Below are positions 1-12,100 of a stretch of 64,000 nucleotides of DNA, piece after piece. Below the pieces are notes generated by a model. That model did not search any database and was not told where the DNA came from. It saw only the letters and a program-made list of their open reading frames with translations. The first letter of the stretch is position 1, and every line of letters begins with the position of its first letter. The position numbers were made by a program, and so were the translations under genes. The stretch is from Perkinsus olseni (taxonomy: Eukaryota > Perkinsozoa > Perkinsida > Perkinsidae): NCBI GenBank assembly GCA_013115135.1, contig JABANP010000153.1, forward strand, positions 1 to 64,000. Reading direction: 5' to 3'.

Positions 1-450
1 GAAACACTGCGGGCTAAACCCACGGTGCCGCGGTGGAAAGGAGAGGGCGACAGAAATGTGGCACGGTTGAAGCAAGATGCGTGGGCGGTCGCAGCGCGCA
101 GCATCCGCCCAGCCACGGCGAAGACGTATGCGGTGGGGATGCGGTCGTGGATCAGGTTCACGGTCGAGTTGACTAAAGCCGACAAGAGGATGCGGGCACC
201 GATGCCAGCCAATCTACAGGAGATGCAGGACTGGATTACTAGCATAGGAAACGCTGGGACCGCTAAGACGTACGTGATGGGGTGAAGAAGGCGCATGAGC
301 TGCCGGGGTATGAGATCAACACGAGTAGCCCTATGCTAATAGCAACGGTGAAGGGACTCGAAGCCGCCGCGCCACCCATGGGAAGAGAGCTCGTGTCGCG
401 AATCGAACAGCCGGGGAGAAGGCACTTCTGCCGGGCGAACAACGCTACGA
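1..450 (+). pseudogene. Broken tyrosine-recombinase (DIRS/Ngaro-type) N-terminal fragment
   Basis: The frame from about 25 to 285 encodes a helical segment with the pattern of a phage-type integrase core-binding (SAM-like) domain: a conserved 'RPATAKTYAVGMRSW' helix, a 'LQEMQDWI' helix, then 'GTAKTYVMGVKKAHELPGY' spread over two frames. One lost base near 282 moves the reading into the next frame, which stays open to about 490. No catalytic Arg/His/Tyr box follows. The closest relative in this window is the intact recombinase ORF at 46117-47265, which has the same domain order. I read it as the decayed 3' gene of a tyrosine-recombinase retrotransposon whose body lies left of the window. Confidence 0.5.
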
Positions 451-479
451 GCGAGTCGAGACCGAGCTCAGCTGCCCAA

Positions 480-3300
480 TCGTGTGCATGAAAGCACATA
501 GAACGGGGACGAACATGACGGGACGTGACCAAATTGAAGACACTGTGGTACGCCCCGGAGCTCCGACTAAAAAAAACATAATGTGGTCTGGTTCAGCACT
601 GCATGCGCAGAAAATGCTGCGAGTGATGGAAATCCCGTCGTCGCGAGTTCCATACGGGGTGAAGCACACCTGCTGTAGGTCCTACAGGGTAGGGCCACTA
701 CGTTGCAGGACTCGTGCCGGGTTAACGGCCAAACTAACCGAATGGGGCAACCCCGCCGCCTGAGGCGGAGGTGAATCATAGCTGTGTCGAAGCTGCTGGA
801 TACACAGGAATGCGATGGATCAAGGTCGCCCCCAGACTGGAGGAGACACTGACTGCGGGCTCCAGTCAGTCACTGGTGAGGTTGCGCGTTGATGCAAATG
901 TCGCGCCGAGAAGCGGAAGTTCCGCTTCGGAACTGTAGCATAGTCGGGACTCCCGACCAGCCTCCCGACGCGGGAGGCCGTATGCGCGAGGTGCTAGTAC
1001 AACCCCGACACCCACCGAGGAAGAATCTCCGGGAAGGCCTCGTGAAGGCCGTGCCTACTACCGAAGCAGCACGAGTCAGTGGCCGGAGAAGAGGGTAGGA
1101 GAAACTTCCCCGTGGGAAGCGACACCAGGCTGGTGTCCGGCGGCTGAGCCGCCGGAAGGTTGTAGAGAGAAGGAAGCAGAACCCGGACACGTCTGAGGCT
1201 CGGACTCCGAGCAACACCTGATGCTCGATGAACTGCATGCCGGGTTGGTGCACCGGCAGCGCAGATCCTGCGCCGCAGAATGGTGGCTGCTCGGGTAGCG
1301 GCAGTGCAGTACCCACAAGCGGTAATCTGCCCGCCCTGTACCGTCGGGTGAGCAGTGCTCACTGAGCACGAAACGGAGTCTACGCGGGAAGCGTCACCAG
1401 AGTGGAGGACAAAAACCATGAGCGAAGTAGACGACTCAAAACGACGTGAACGGGCACGTAGCTCCACGAACTGTGTGACACCAGAGCTGGAGGCAGTGGA
1501 CCACAGTCTGTGGTATGAGACAAAGGAGTTGTCACAAATCACGCGTATAAAGTGGACACACAAATGGTCGCGAGTCGCCACTGGAGATAACGACACCGAA
1601 GCTCATGACGCAACTAGCGTCACGTAACGAGAGAATGAGTCCGGCGGACTCAGTCCGCGCAGGCGCTACAAACGACAGAGTAGCCGCGGTGGCTGAACAG
1701 TGCAGCGGAGCCTGGAGTTACTCCAGGAGTTCACCTCCTCGACCGCCTTCGCGACTCGCGGGCGGGCGGGAACCCAGCGGGAGCCTACCTCTGGCTCTGA
1801 GGCTGAGAGCGAATGAGTAAGCCGTTCCGCTAGTCTGCAAGAGCAGGACACTATCAGTGGAAGCTTCCATTGAGCAGGACGCCATCATGCACAGGATGAA
1901 GTCCGTCCACCCAGGTGCCATGGTGCAGAGCAGTGAGTCATCCCTAAGCTGGGAGCCCTGACCCGTGCAAGGTGCAGTGGGGCCAACATGGCCGGGCCAA
2001 TTGCGTCAGGCGATCCGAACCACTGCCGGGCAACGGACTGGGGTAGCGCGGAAAGGACCGAGTCGGTCCGACCGACGCGGTGTGCAGTGACTGCCGCAGG
2101 TACTCGAAGCGAGCGAACAGCCCATCGCGGAAACCTGCGCTGTCCTCACTGCGGAACACACAGGGACCAACTCTGGGGTAGGCACAGCGTGGACTTGCAA
2201 AGCTGCAAACCCAAGGTCCATGCGAACTGCGCGAAGGACGAACCCAAGAGACTTGAGGAAACAGAGCCCGGTCAACCCTTAGTCCGCACGAAGATAGCGG
2301 GAAAGCAGACCGGGCAGTGCCGGATATGTGTCGGTGCAGCCAATGCGGCAGAAGGGTAGGGTAACCCTACTAGGGTAATGTTTGCCAGGCGCGGAGGGTG
2401 TACAGTGCACGGGTCGTCGTGACGTGACTCGGAACCGTGAATCCGGAGATGTCCTAGTGTCGATCCCGGATCCACCCGGGTGTCGATCGGGCGGACCGCC
2501 CGAAGTAAGAGTACGCGACGAGGGCGAGGCGGCCTGTCACAGGAGCAAGACAAAAGGAGCCTCGAGACCTCTAGGGGGCAGGTCCTCGAGAACCTCAGAT
2601 CCACGTGAGGCCCGTGACGTGACCACTTGGGCGGTCCCAGAGCAGAAGAAATGCAAGACAGAGAGCCAGATTATGGCGTACGAGCTGGACGATGGTAGGT
2701 ACTGATCCCCGCAGGGTAAGGAAGCAGACTCATCGCGACGCAGAAGCGGTAACGGCGAAGGGGAGCCGAGGAGCAGGCCAGCTAGTAGCCACGAATCGGA
2801 TAGAGGGTGCCACCCACTAGCCCACTGGGAGGGGTCGGGGACAAGATAGCGGCAAAGCCGCTGAAGGTGTACGTGAGTAGAGTAACAAGCGGAGCTAATG
2901 CGGCCGATGCCCCCTCGAAGGGGAACCCAAGACCGCAAGAGAGGAAGGATGTGCCACGAAAGGCGTAGAGGCGTGTACTAAGGTGGTACTATGAACCCCC
3001 GAGCCTGGGGGCCCCGGGAAGGAGCAGTCCCTCTAAGAGGGAACTTCCCTCAGGAAGCAACTAGGCCGAAGCAGACGTGTAGGAGTGGAGTAAGCAGGGA
3101 AGGAGAGAACCACGGCTTGGCGGGATCCCCGCCGAGAAACCGAGCAGCCGATAAGGCGCTCAAGGCTAAGCGAGGGAACCCGGGAACCGCAAGTCCGGAA
3201 GGCGGGAAGCGTCCGCCGGGTACGTCGGGGCGAAGAGGGAGGCGGCGCCGCAGCCGACGGCACCCGCTGCTATGGCGGATGTGAACCGCGTAGACTGCCA
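480..3300. other. GC- and purine-rich stretch, no intact gene
   Basis: Only short interrupted frames are present and no gene is recognisable. The plus strand is strongly purine-rich. The stretch holds a high density of odd palindromes (at 910, 943, 1121, 1136, 1198, 1348, 1636, 1711, 2356, 2487 and 3028). Most likely it is decayed retroelement sequence. Confidence 0.5.
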
Positions 3301-3357
3301 GATGTGAAAGACTCCCACAGCCTGTGGGAGGCTCTCACAGCCTGTGGGCCACAGGGA

Positions 3358-3438
3358 GGATATCGCGGTGGACCACAACGGCACGTTGTCGCACGGGTAG
3401 AGTCGGAAGCGAACCCGGCTGACAAACCCTCCCGAGGT
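3358..3438 (+). pseudogene. Retroelement RNase H tail motif, copy 1
   Basis: One frame reads a strand followed by 'VESEANPADKPSRG', the C-terminal N-x-A-D-x-x-S-R-G signature of the RNase H domain in DIRS/Ngaro-type Pol proteins; compare 'ENLTADLVSRG' in the intact element at 43803-45971. Stops and frame changes surround it, so it is a relic. A related copy lies 0.95 kb downstream. Confidence 0.45.
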
Positions 3439-3699
3439 GAGGGTGTAGGCCGGCGATGGAAAAAAAAGGTTGTGTTCCATCTGCAGTCGTGCACCCGTGA
3501 GGCACTGAACCGGCGGGCCTGTCGCTACAGGTGGTGGTCAGCTGGGAAGTTGCAGGAGAAGTTCTCCTGGACAGCAGACTATAACACGGCGCCAAGGAAG
3601 TTCCCACAACGCGCAGAGAGCGTTGGCACAACACTGGGAAAGTTGGGATCTGTCGAGTCACAGAGACCCGTAGCAGGAGATACGGCGCCGCCGTGACGG

Positions 3700-4090
3700 C
3701 GGTCCAAGCCTCGAGGTAGTCGAGTCGAGTACAGACGGAGGCGCCAAGAAACAAGCAGCGAGGAGGAGAGCACGGATCGTGCACGAGGGGGAGGGAAGTC
3801 AGAGTGGCGCGTGAACGTGACAGCGGGCCACTGGCAAAGCACGAGGGAGCGGGGTAGTGTGCAAGGCACGACCCCTAGGCAAGGCGCAAGGAGCGGTCCC
3901 AGCCTCGAGTACGGGCGGAGGCGCCAGGGATCCTGGCCCAGGGGACACGCGCCGGGGAGAGGAGCACGGAGCGCGCACGAGAACGAGGGGAGCCAGAGGG
4001 GCACGTGAGCGTGACAGCGTACCACTGGCAAGGCACGAGGGGGAGAGGAAGTGTGCAAGGCACGACCCCTGGGCAAGGCGCAAGGAGTGA
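3700..4090. repeat. Two-copy tandem repeat, about 195 bp unit
   Basis: The unit beginning near 3700 (cggtccaagcctcgag) starts again near 3894 (cggtcccagcctcgag). The internal block 'gacagcgggccactggcaa' at about 3818 recurs at about 4013. The copies have diverged with small indels. Confidence 0.7.
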
Positions 4091-4307
4091 CGGGGGCAGT
4101 GGAGCAAGGCGAGACTCAGCCGCAAAGGGAGTCGCAGGCCCAGCGCGGCGCGTTGTAGAAACCGTCTAGGACGCCCTTTCTACGAGAAAGGGAGCAGAAA
4201 GTCTACAGCGCACCCGACAACAGAGTGGCCAACACCAACTCGGCAGGTGAAGAAGGAGTCAGCCGCCTCGTCGGACGTGAACGGCGTAGTCGGGCGGTTG
4301 TGGGAAT

Positions 4308-4387
4308 ACGTTGCCGTGAACCACATCGCGATGCATGTCTCCCGAGTAGCCTCAGAAGCAAACCCAGCGGACAAGCCGTCCCGAGGC
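4308..4387 (+). pseudogene. Retroelement RNase H tail motif, copy 2
   Basis: One frame reads 'LWEYVAVNHIAMHVSRV' followed by 'ASEANPADKPSRG', a fuller version of the motif at 3358-3438. This is the last strand and helix of a retroelement RNase H domain. No open frame extends it on either side, so it is decayed. Confidence 0.5.
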
Positions 4388-4680
4388 AAAGCTGGGGAGA
4401 CACACTGGGAATTAGTGGCGTGTGTACCCCCGCCGGGGGTCCCCCGGCGGTCGTACATCCGTGACGCCTAGAGAAGGAGAGAACCCGCGGGGCCCCCCCC
4501 GGGGGGGAAGAGGAGCGCACGTGGGCCCCAGGAAGTGGAGACAAGCACAGTTTCGTAACGCCTGTGTGTTGAGTCAAGTGGTAACCCGGGGGTAAAGTGC
4601 TGCACGGGTGCGTGCATGGGAGCCACAGTGGCTCAGCCACTGGCGGGAGGCGGGTAGCACGGCAGGAGAGAGGCAGAGTG

Positions 4681-4850
4681 TGCCAAATGGGAGCGTGAGA
4701 GTCCCGAGAGTCGTGAGAGACTGCAGGTGAGGGAGAGCCCAATGGGAGCGTGAGAGTCCCGAGAGCCGTGAGAGACGGCAGGTGAGGGAGAGCCCAATGG
4801 GAGCGTGAGAGTCCCGAGAGCCGTGAGAGACGGCAGGTGAGGGGGAGCCC
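4681..4850. repeat. 55-bp tandem repeat, about 3 copies
   Basis: The block 'aatgggagcgtgagagtccc' starts at 4686, 4741 and 4796, giving a 55-bp period with a few substitutions. It is not coding. Confidence 0.9.
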
Positions 4851-5095
4851 CAAGGAGGAGAGGGCGGCGGAGCAAGGTGAACTCAACCTGGCGGGAGCTG
4901 CAAACCGAGCTCGTGTCCGGAGCGACGTAGGTCAAAAACATCGACAGGACACCCGGCACTACCGTGCCAGACGCTGACCTCTCACGATGAACGGCTCGGT
5001 GACGTACACCGCCCCGCACGCATACACACGATTGTCTCCTGCGGCGGACTACCGTGGATTTTCCTTCGACACACGGAGTGTATCGATTACTTACT

Positions 5096-5700
5096 CCCCG
5101 AATTGAATTCGGGTTCGGCGAATTCGCCCGAATCAACCGTGATAACTTTCGTTTTATCATACTCTTCTGAAAGGTGATTATTGACTTGGAGTGTGGGTAT
5201 CTCTGTGAGGAGAAGTCCTCGCTGTTATCTCCTTGTTGAACAAGGCTTGTTTCATTCATGCGCCGTGTTTTAGCACGGGGGCCCATTCTATTCATCACGT
5301 TCTCGTTACGAGAATTTCTATGTTATCGTTTCATTATACTCTTCACTTGTGGATCAGCCGCCATTGCTTCTATTCCCTCATACCCTTTTGAAGGGTCAAT
5401 ATTGTACGATGTTCATTTTGGGGAAGGAGAAGAATGAAGAATCTTCCGAGAATCCTCATTCGTAGAGGTCTAAGCAGTTACCTCTCTCAGAGAGTCTCTC
5501 TGTCACATTTCGTTTTTGCACTTCGTATTATGAAAGAATCGTGCTTCTTTTCTTCAAGACTCCTTATCGTATTCGACTTCATCGGGTTTCGGAGGTTAAT
5601 AGAGCGATACGAACGACGAGGTTTCGCAAAACCGCTCAGTTCAAACGACATTAAGGGCCAACGAATGTTGTGTTTGTGTCGTCTGTTAGGAAGGGTGAGC
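5096..5700 (+). repeat. LTR-like dispersed repeat, copy 1 (solo)
   Basis: About 570 bp align collinearly with 12620-13190. Shared blocks include 'cattcatgcgccgtgtttt', 'gttctcgttacgagaattt' and 'gtggatcagccgcc'. Because copy 2 stands directly upstream of a BEL/Pao pol frame, I interpret the pair as LTRs of one element family and this one as a solo LTR. Exact TG...CA ends were not identified. Confidence 0.55.
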
Positions 5701-6003
5701 TGCGTGCACGAGATGAAACTTTCATCATGAAAGATGGTATGGTACCAACTAGCTGAGACTATCTCGCTGGCCGTAGATTCAACATGATCCCATTTTCATC
5801 GTCTCGGCCGTGGGAAATCTCGAAACACCTGACTGCGCGTGCGGCGGGCCGCCGCCGGCGGCGCACACCGAAGGAATCGTGACACCTTCGCAACGGCGGG
5901 CGCCCGATTGATCTGCCCAATGAATTGATTTCGACCATAGAGCGGTTCTCGCGGTCATCATTTCGTAGTAAATGCGGCATTTAAAATGCCATTTCGCGGT
6001 TAA

Positions 6004-6168
6004 CAGGTGCATCTCCAATATCCTCGTAAGAGCAAGTGGCACCGAGTGGTAGAGTATTGGGCTCGTAAGGGTTATGGCCAAAGCAAAGCTAGAGGTAAAT
6101 CTTCTGGCAGAGGTAGCAAAGGCGGCAAGGGGCAATATAAGCGCCCCTATAATGCTACCTTTGGTTAA
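6004..6168 (+). pseudogene. Short Gly/Lys/Arg-rich frame, possible Gag tail relic
   Basis: A 54-codon open frame without an ATG follows a stop at 6001. It ends in a strongly basic Gly/Ser tail ('ARGKSSGRGSKGGKG') before TAA. Basic Gly-rich tails occur at the C-terminus of retroelement Gag proteins, and the frame lies just downstream of the LTR-like repeat, which is why I suggest it. No zinc knuckle is visible; it could be chance. Confidence 0.2.
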
Positions 6169-6362
6169 TAGAGATTCTCTCGCGGAGTAAAGGCCGCTGG
6201 TGAAAAGCATACCTCTCATTTCACTGCGCGAAAACTGCGTGGAAAAAAGGTAGACCTCGAAAGCACCGAACAGAAGCAAACAGCTCAAGATCGATTCTCG
6301 TCTCGTTCGGTTCTTGTCGGAAGTTTGTCTTTCTCGGTCGGTCCTTTCTTGCGGCCCCGATC

Positions 6363-6440
6363 ATGATTCTCGTTCTCGTTCTCGGTTCTCGGTTCTCGGT
6401 TCTCGGTTCTCGGTTCTCGGTTCTCGGTTCTCGGTCTCAG
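6363..6440. repeat. Heptamer microsatellite (GGTTCTC)n
   Basis: About seven consecutive copies of ggttctc, with shorter ttctcg units at the left edge. Confidence 0.9.
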
Positions 6441-7274
6441 TTACTCCGGCGAGCAATCGGACGTAGATTCTGTGATTCAGACCTTCGCGAAATCAATTAG
6501 CGCAGTTAGAGAGTCCCAGTGACCCATTGACAGTCCCAGTCACCGGCACACTGTGTGCCGGTGCATGACCCCATCAAAATGGTTGTGGTACATTCGCTCT
6601 GCTAGAACTCGCATGCCCCTCCGAGACCACAACTAAGGGCTCCATACCGCAACGAACCCTCTTCAGTTATCAGTCATATCCGAAGCTGGTCATATGGACG
6701 ATTTTTTAGACTCTCGACTTATCACATGGAGATTCCGTGAAGTAATGTAGACGAAACATATACCACTGCATGCGAGAACCGTTCTCGCAGAACGAGATAA
6801 CCGCCATTTCTCGTCTCGTCTCGTTTCGGTCTAGAGTCCGAGAACGAAAACGAGCGAGAACCGAAAATCTCGTTTGACCGAGTCCCGGTGCGCAGGTCTG
6901 TCAGATGGGCATTGCTATATGTTTGATGCGGGTTGTTCGAAGCCCATCTATCTCCCATCTTACTCGAAGACCACCTAAGAGTTTCAGACCTTCTCGGCTT
7001 GGACAAGTGTAAAGCAGTCGGTGGATTGCCACTGGTCTTTAATGACGCCGGCCATCCCCATCGGCTGCAACACTCTCTTAAGCTGAATCATGCTGTACCA
7101 TCATGCTTTTGTGACAAAAGCCCGCGACAAAAGTTTTGTCTGTACTGCGATACTCTTCCCTCAACTGATCATTGCCCATGACGGAGCCATTCAAGTTGAT
7201 GGCTCTGTTGGTTACCAACAGTTGGTAACTCTCTGACAGACTCCTCTGGGCCCATCTTGGCAAGATGATCTTGC

Positions 7275-7323
7275 GGCTCCTATGCCAGCTTATCATAAGT
7301 TATGATAAGCTGGCACGGGAGCC
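7275..7323. repeat. 49-nt odd palindrome (24+1+24, two mismatches)
   Basis: The left arm 7275-7298 and right arm 7300-7323 are reverse complements apart from two positions. The centre is the single base g7299. Confidence 0.85.
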
Positions 7324-8436
7324 ATATGATTAATAGCGGCTACGGAGTTGCCGCTCGGATTGAGACTTGGAAGATGCTGGTGCATCGTTATCGCTGTCCC
7401 AATCGCACACGAATCGTGTGACACGATGTCTCCCACGATGTCGGAAGGAAGCCTATGGCTAAGCTTAAGCTGCGAAGAAAGTCTACCTTGATCAAGTTAA
7501 ATCAGGCTTTCTAAGGCATTCCCTTGGTATTATATCCAGTGTGGTGTTGACTCAATTGGCAAATCACTAGCGGACTTCTCACTTCTACTTGAGGCAATGA
7601 TCTAATGATTTACCTGATTCCTCATTACTGTGGACGCTACGCTAAACACAGTCCCGGAGTGGTTTTGTAGTGGTTCAGGGCCGTAGCAGAGTTCCACTGT
7701 AGAACTGGGCTGTAGAACTTCTACAGGATTTACTGATGAGCTGAACCGTGTTCACTGTTTCTACCAAACTTCACTTGCATACGCTTCATGGGTGAACGGA
7801 GTAATATCTCATGTTCATCGTATTCTGGATGAGCGACTCGGATGTCATATTGCAGACCAATTGACGTTCCCACAATTTAAGCTCATTTTTCAGAGTGCTA
7901 CGCAGTGTTGATACACCATCGCATCCGGTTACCGGATTCCGGTAGGTAACGATACAGTCCACATGAGTTAGTCCTTACGAATCGTAAGTTACGATCCAAC
8001 CCTGGATCTACCCTGCTCTCCCTTCTCCCTCATACTTATCATCCATCAGTCGAGCCAACTACTTCGTCATACCCCACCTTTACGCACACATCTACTTCTC
8101 CTACTACAGCATCTGAATTACCTTAGGCCAACCAGGCTGGCCTTATACGAGAACTTCGGAAAGTGGTACACCTGCATCGTATCTCGCTCAGAAATTCTCT
8201 ATTTACTCAACAACCCTGACTTCGAATCGCTCGCCCTATCACTTGTATACTTCACTCGGAGGAGGCAAGCGTTTTGAGTGTCTCTACTGGGGTTAGCGCG
8301 CGACCGTGTACGCGAGCGTCATAAAGCTCAGTACAGTGCGGCTATTTGAGACGGGGCTCAAAGAAAGGTAAGATTGGACTCGAGAGAAGCTTAGTGATGA
8401 TGTGGACTACAGCTTACTACGCTAAGCTTAGTGTAG

Positions 8437-8811
8437 CACGTATACTCATGGACGCTAGTGCAAAGCGCACAGTAAGGTCAGATGGTCATCTGATACTAAT
8501 AGTACGCAGCAGCAGTGAAGGTAAGTGTAGCGATGATAGGCTAACAGCTGAGTAGTACTGAACCAGGCTCTAGCTGTAACATAGCTCACATTATAGTCGT
8601 CACTATGTTGTCACTATAGTGCACACGTATACTCATGGACGCTAGTGCACAGCGCAGAATAAGGTCAGATGGTTATCTGATACTAATGGTACGCAGTAGC
8701 AGTAAAAGTAAGTGCAGCGATGATAGTCTAACAGCTGAGTAGTATTGAACCAGGCTGTAGCTGTTACATAGCGCACACTATAGGCGTCACTATGTTGTCA
8801 CTATAGTGCAC
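8437..8811. repeat. 187-bp tandem duplication
   Basis: 'cacgtatactcatggacgc' occurs at 8437 and 8624. The following about 185 bp match with scattered substitutions, ending in 'cactatgttgtcactatagt' in both units. The frames are interrupted. Confidence 0.85.
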
Positions 8812-9126
8812 GTGTAGAGTCCTGTGCGTCACCTCGTTCCTTGGAGGATCAGTTGCATCGTCCGATCATCAAACCGATTTTCCTAGTCCCGACTCGTTAG
8901 CTCTTTTCTTGAGACCTTCATGACACCGGGTTCAGTTCCGGGCGGGATACCCCCAACAGTTATCACCACTCCTCGAGATAATGCCCGGGACTCGGTCCTG
9001 GGAGGGTTGATCCGGGCCCCGATCAATGATCGCTGAGAGCCCGGATTCCGGGGCCCTTGAACATGTTGGATCATTATGTTCTCCATTCCCTTGATGGCCA
9101 TGCCTGCTCAGTTCTTCCCTACTATC

Positions 9127-12100
9127 ATGCCCACCGTCCTGTCATTGCTCCATGCTCTCCTCCTCGTGGTGGTCAGTGCCCGTCAAGACGGTAGAGGTAA
9201 GGGGCAGGTTATTATCATAGATCCAGCCACATCATCACTCTACTCGCGATGTGCTATGGTCTGACCATAATGGTCAACCTTAGATTCCCCGCCATCGCTG
9301 AGAGGTCCACAAAACGGAGGTGCCCTGTGCCCCCTCAGCCCAGGTGCTCAGCATTTCGGGTACATCAAACTAAGCGGTGGCATCAAGTAAGTGCAATCTT
9401 TCCTCCGGCTGCGGCAGCAGTGGCCTTTACTACCGGTACTTCTACGGTATCATCGAAGCTGACAAGAGCCCGCAAACATCTCCGACCTTCCTTTATATCG
9501 GTGGTGGTCTTGGCGGCAGCAGCATTGGTGTCGCAACGCGCCTGCTTGGACCCTGCAGGATGGATTCGAAGGGAGAAACGCAGCTTTTGAATCCGTAGGG
9601 CTATCCATGAGGTTATCATGGTACTTGACGTGTCTTAAGATACTCCTGGACGGAAGACGCAAACAGCATTTGGGTCGAAGCCCCGGCCCCAACGGGATTC
9701 AGCGAAGGGCCGATCGAATCGAAGTTGTCGGCGGTGGCGGTAAATTTGTGAGTCACCAACATTCACCTGGAGTAAGGGTTTTGCTCTGTTCTCGCAGGGC
9801 GAATTTCCTCTCGCTCTTGTTCAAGGACCATGGCAATCTAAATAGGGACCTCCACCTGGTCGGAAGTTCAGCGTCCGGTGAGTGTGTCTTTGGTGCCCAT
9901 CATTGCTGGTGTTGAACAGACTGCTGCCTCTCCTGAGTTGAGAAGTTCTCAATGAGAACAACGCTCCCAGGATCGATGAATTTTGCACATTAAATTCAAT
10001 CCTGAAATCGCTCTTTGAAATAAGGAGAGGCAGCGGCCTATTGACAACCCGTTGATCTCCATCGCTCGCAGCCTCGCTGGTTGCCATGCTCGGGTCCACC
10101 ATTTTGAGAAAGCCTCAGCTGAAGATCAACCTCAAGGGCGTGATTATGCGCTATGGTATAGTCGGACCGTTGTCAATGTAATTGTAGCATAAAATTCTAC
10201 TACTATTTTCACTCCTCTTCACGGTAGTTACCAAGGCTGCTTGACGATGGCGAAGGAACGCCGACTTCTGCCTGCAGAGGAGTCGGAATGCCGACTTGCG
10301 TACTTCCCGTTTCTCACCGTTCCCTCTCAGACTTGAAAAAATGGCCCAAGATTTGAAAACATGCGAGACGAAAATCGTGAAGTGCAATTCCGGTGGTCCG
10401 GGCGGGCCTCCTGATCTGGGTAGGGTCGGATGTCAGTAGATCTGCGACAGCTCTACGGGGCAGCTCAGCTGCCCTCAGAGCCCCATGCTGTTTTCCTGCT
10501 TTTCCTGATCCTTTTTCAGTTGCTTGTGCGGACGCTACCAAGTTCTGCGATTCCGCCGCTTTAACCCCTGTGGAGAACAGAGGGAGGAGCAAGTATGTGC
10601 ATGCAGTATCGTTGGTTGATTCCAGTCATTAGTGATGGGTAAATGCAAAAGTTACATCGGCGATCTAGGTTAAGTTAACCTAGACCTGGTTAACGTTGAG
10701 GTTTTCGATAAAGGCCCATGTTGCCGTTCGAGCGACGCTTCTTCCGCCCGCCGTCGAAACAAGGCCTTGGAGACCAAGGGGCGGAGCTCGATGAATGTGT
10801 GCACCGTGAACCACTGTGTGTGTTATACCCCCTTGTTAATTCGAAAGCCTTAAGGAAACGTGCTAGTAGAGATATGCTGACTACCGACGTCTCCAGTTCG
10901 ATTCCCATGGGAGTCTTCTCTGACAAAAAGAGGGTGTTCTGCGATATCAAGTAGGGTACGCTAGTTCTCGAGAAGCTGCGACAGCTTAGCTGTCTGCACG
11001 CGCAATTTTCTATAGTATTTTCTGAACTCACAATTATCTCTTTCGCGTCGGATGAGCTGATTCTCGATCACACTGATGAGCACTTCGAAGATGCAGATAC
11101 GACGTCCGGACGTCCACTGGAAAAGAGGGGAAGTTCTTCAAGACCAACCCTGGATCGGTCAGTGGCGTCTGCCATCCGTTTATTGTGGGGATTCTCGACG
11201 GCATCATCGTGGTGGTTAGGCTGTCGGGTTCCTCAGAAGGAGGGACGTTCAGACTAAGCTGGGAGTCACTAAGCTGGGTGTTCCTCAGGCCTTCGTACAA
11301 TCCAATCTGGAAGTAGTAGCCGGCATGTCATCATCATCCTCATTATCGGCCCCTCGTCGATGTAGGTCCGAGAGGCTTTCAGTGAGTTCACCGCCTACGA
11401 TACGACGAGCTTTGTCGTAGATCTACTGGATGGAGGGATTGAGGTAACAGAGGGCCATCCTTCACTCGTGAGGAACCCCAGGACAGTTGACGATGAAATG
11501 ATGTACTTGGCAAGAACTACTTTCTATCACCGTCGGGCACCGAGCAAGAGTATCAAAGCACAGCAAGTGTGAGTACGGACGTCAGACTTGACTGGACTTG
11601 CCCTAGGCTCATCGGACCTTTCAATAACTGCGGGAGAGTGGTGGAATATCCACCGCTCAGAGTCTAAGCATATCCTCAAAATTTTTGGTTGAGTACCTAT
11701 TACCCACTGGGTAATAGATACTCAACCAAGCAGACGTCTGGCAACCGTCTGGCAGACACTATATCTCTAGAGTGGTAGCTTCCGTCCCCGGCCTCTCCCT
11801 GCTGATCCTGTCAGGTCGTTGTCCTTGCGGGTAATTATGACTACATCACCAACGCCATTGGCAACCTTAACTGGATGACCGGCTTGAAGGGTAAAGACAA
11901 CTATGGAGAGAAGCTGAGGGCTGTCCAGCCTAAGACCCTCAAGGTGACCTCACGATACGCCTCCTGTGCTGCTGTTTTCACCACCCCTCTCCTCCTCTTC
12001 AGTATCCCAAAGGCGGAGTGTTGGGAACGGTGAGGGCGTTGAAGTATGCCACTACTGGAGCGAAGATTGCCTTTATTAATGTGAGTCTCGATGAGTAGCG

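Larger units (their letters stand above)
5700..9126. other. Intergenic; repeats and relics, no recognised gene
   Basis: Holds a small basic frame (6004-6168), a heptamer satellite (6363-6440), a 49-nt odd palindrome (7275-7323) and a 187-bp tandem duplication (8437-8811). A tRNA-like relic near 8883-8946 has a T-arm with one mismatched pair and a bulged acceptor stem. No convincing gene is seen. Confidence 0.5.

Noticed and set aside
6033..6078. tRNA-like words (gagtggtagagt, ctcgtaa)
   Set aside because: The 3' strand of the anticodon stem does not pair and the sequence lies in an open basic frame.
8883..8946. Possible tRNA gene on the plus strand
   Set aside because: One mismatched pair in the T-stem, an extra base in the acceptor stem and no convincing anticodon stem; at best a decayed tRNA.
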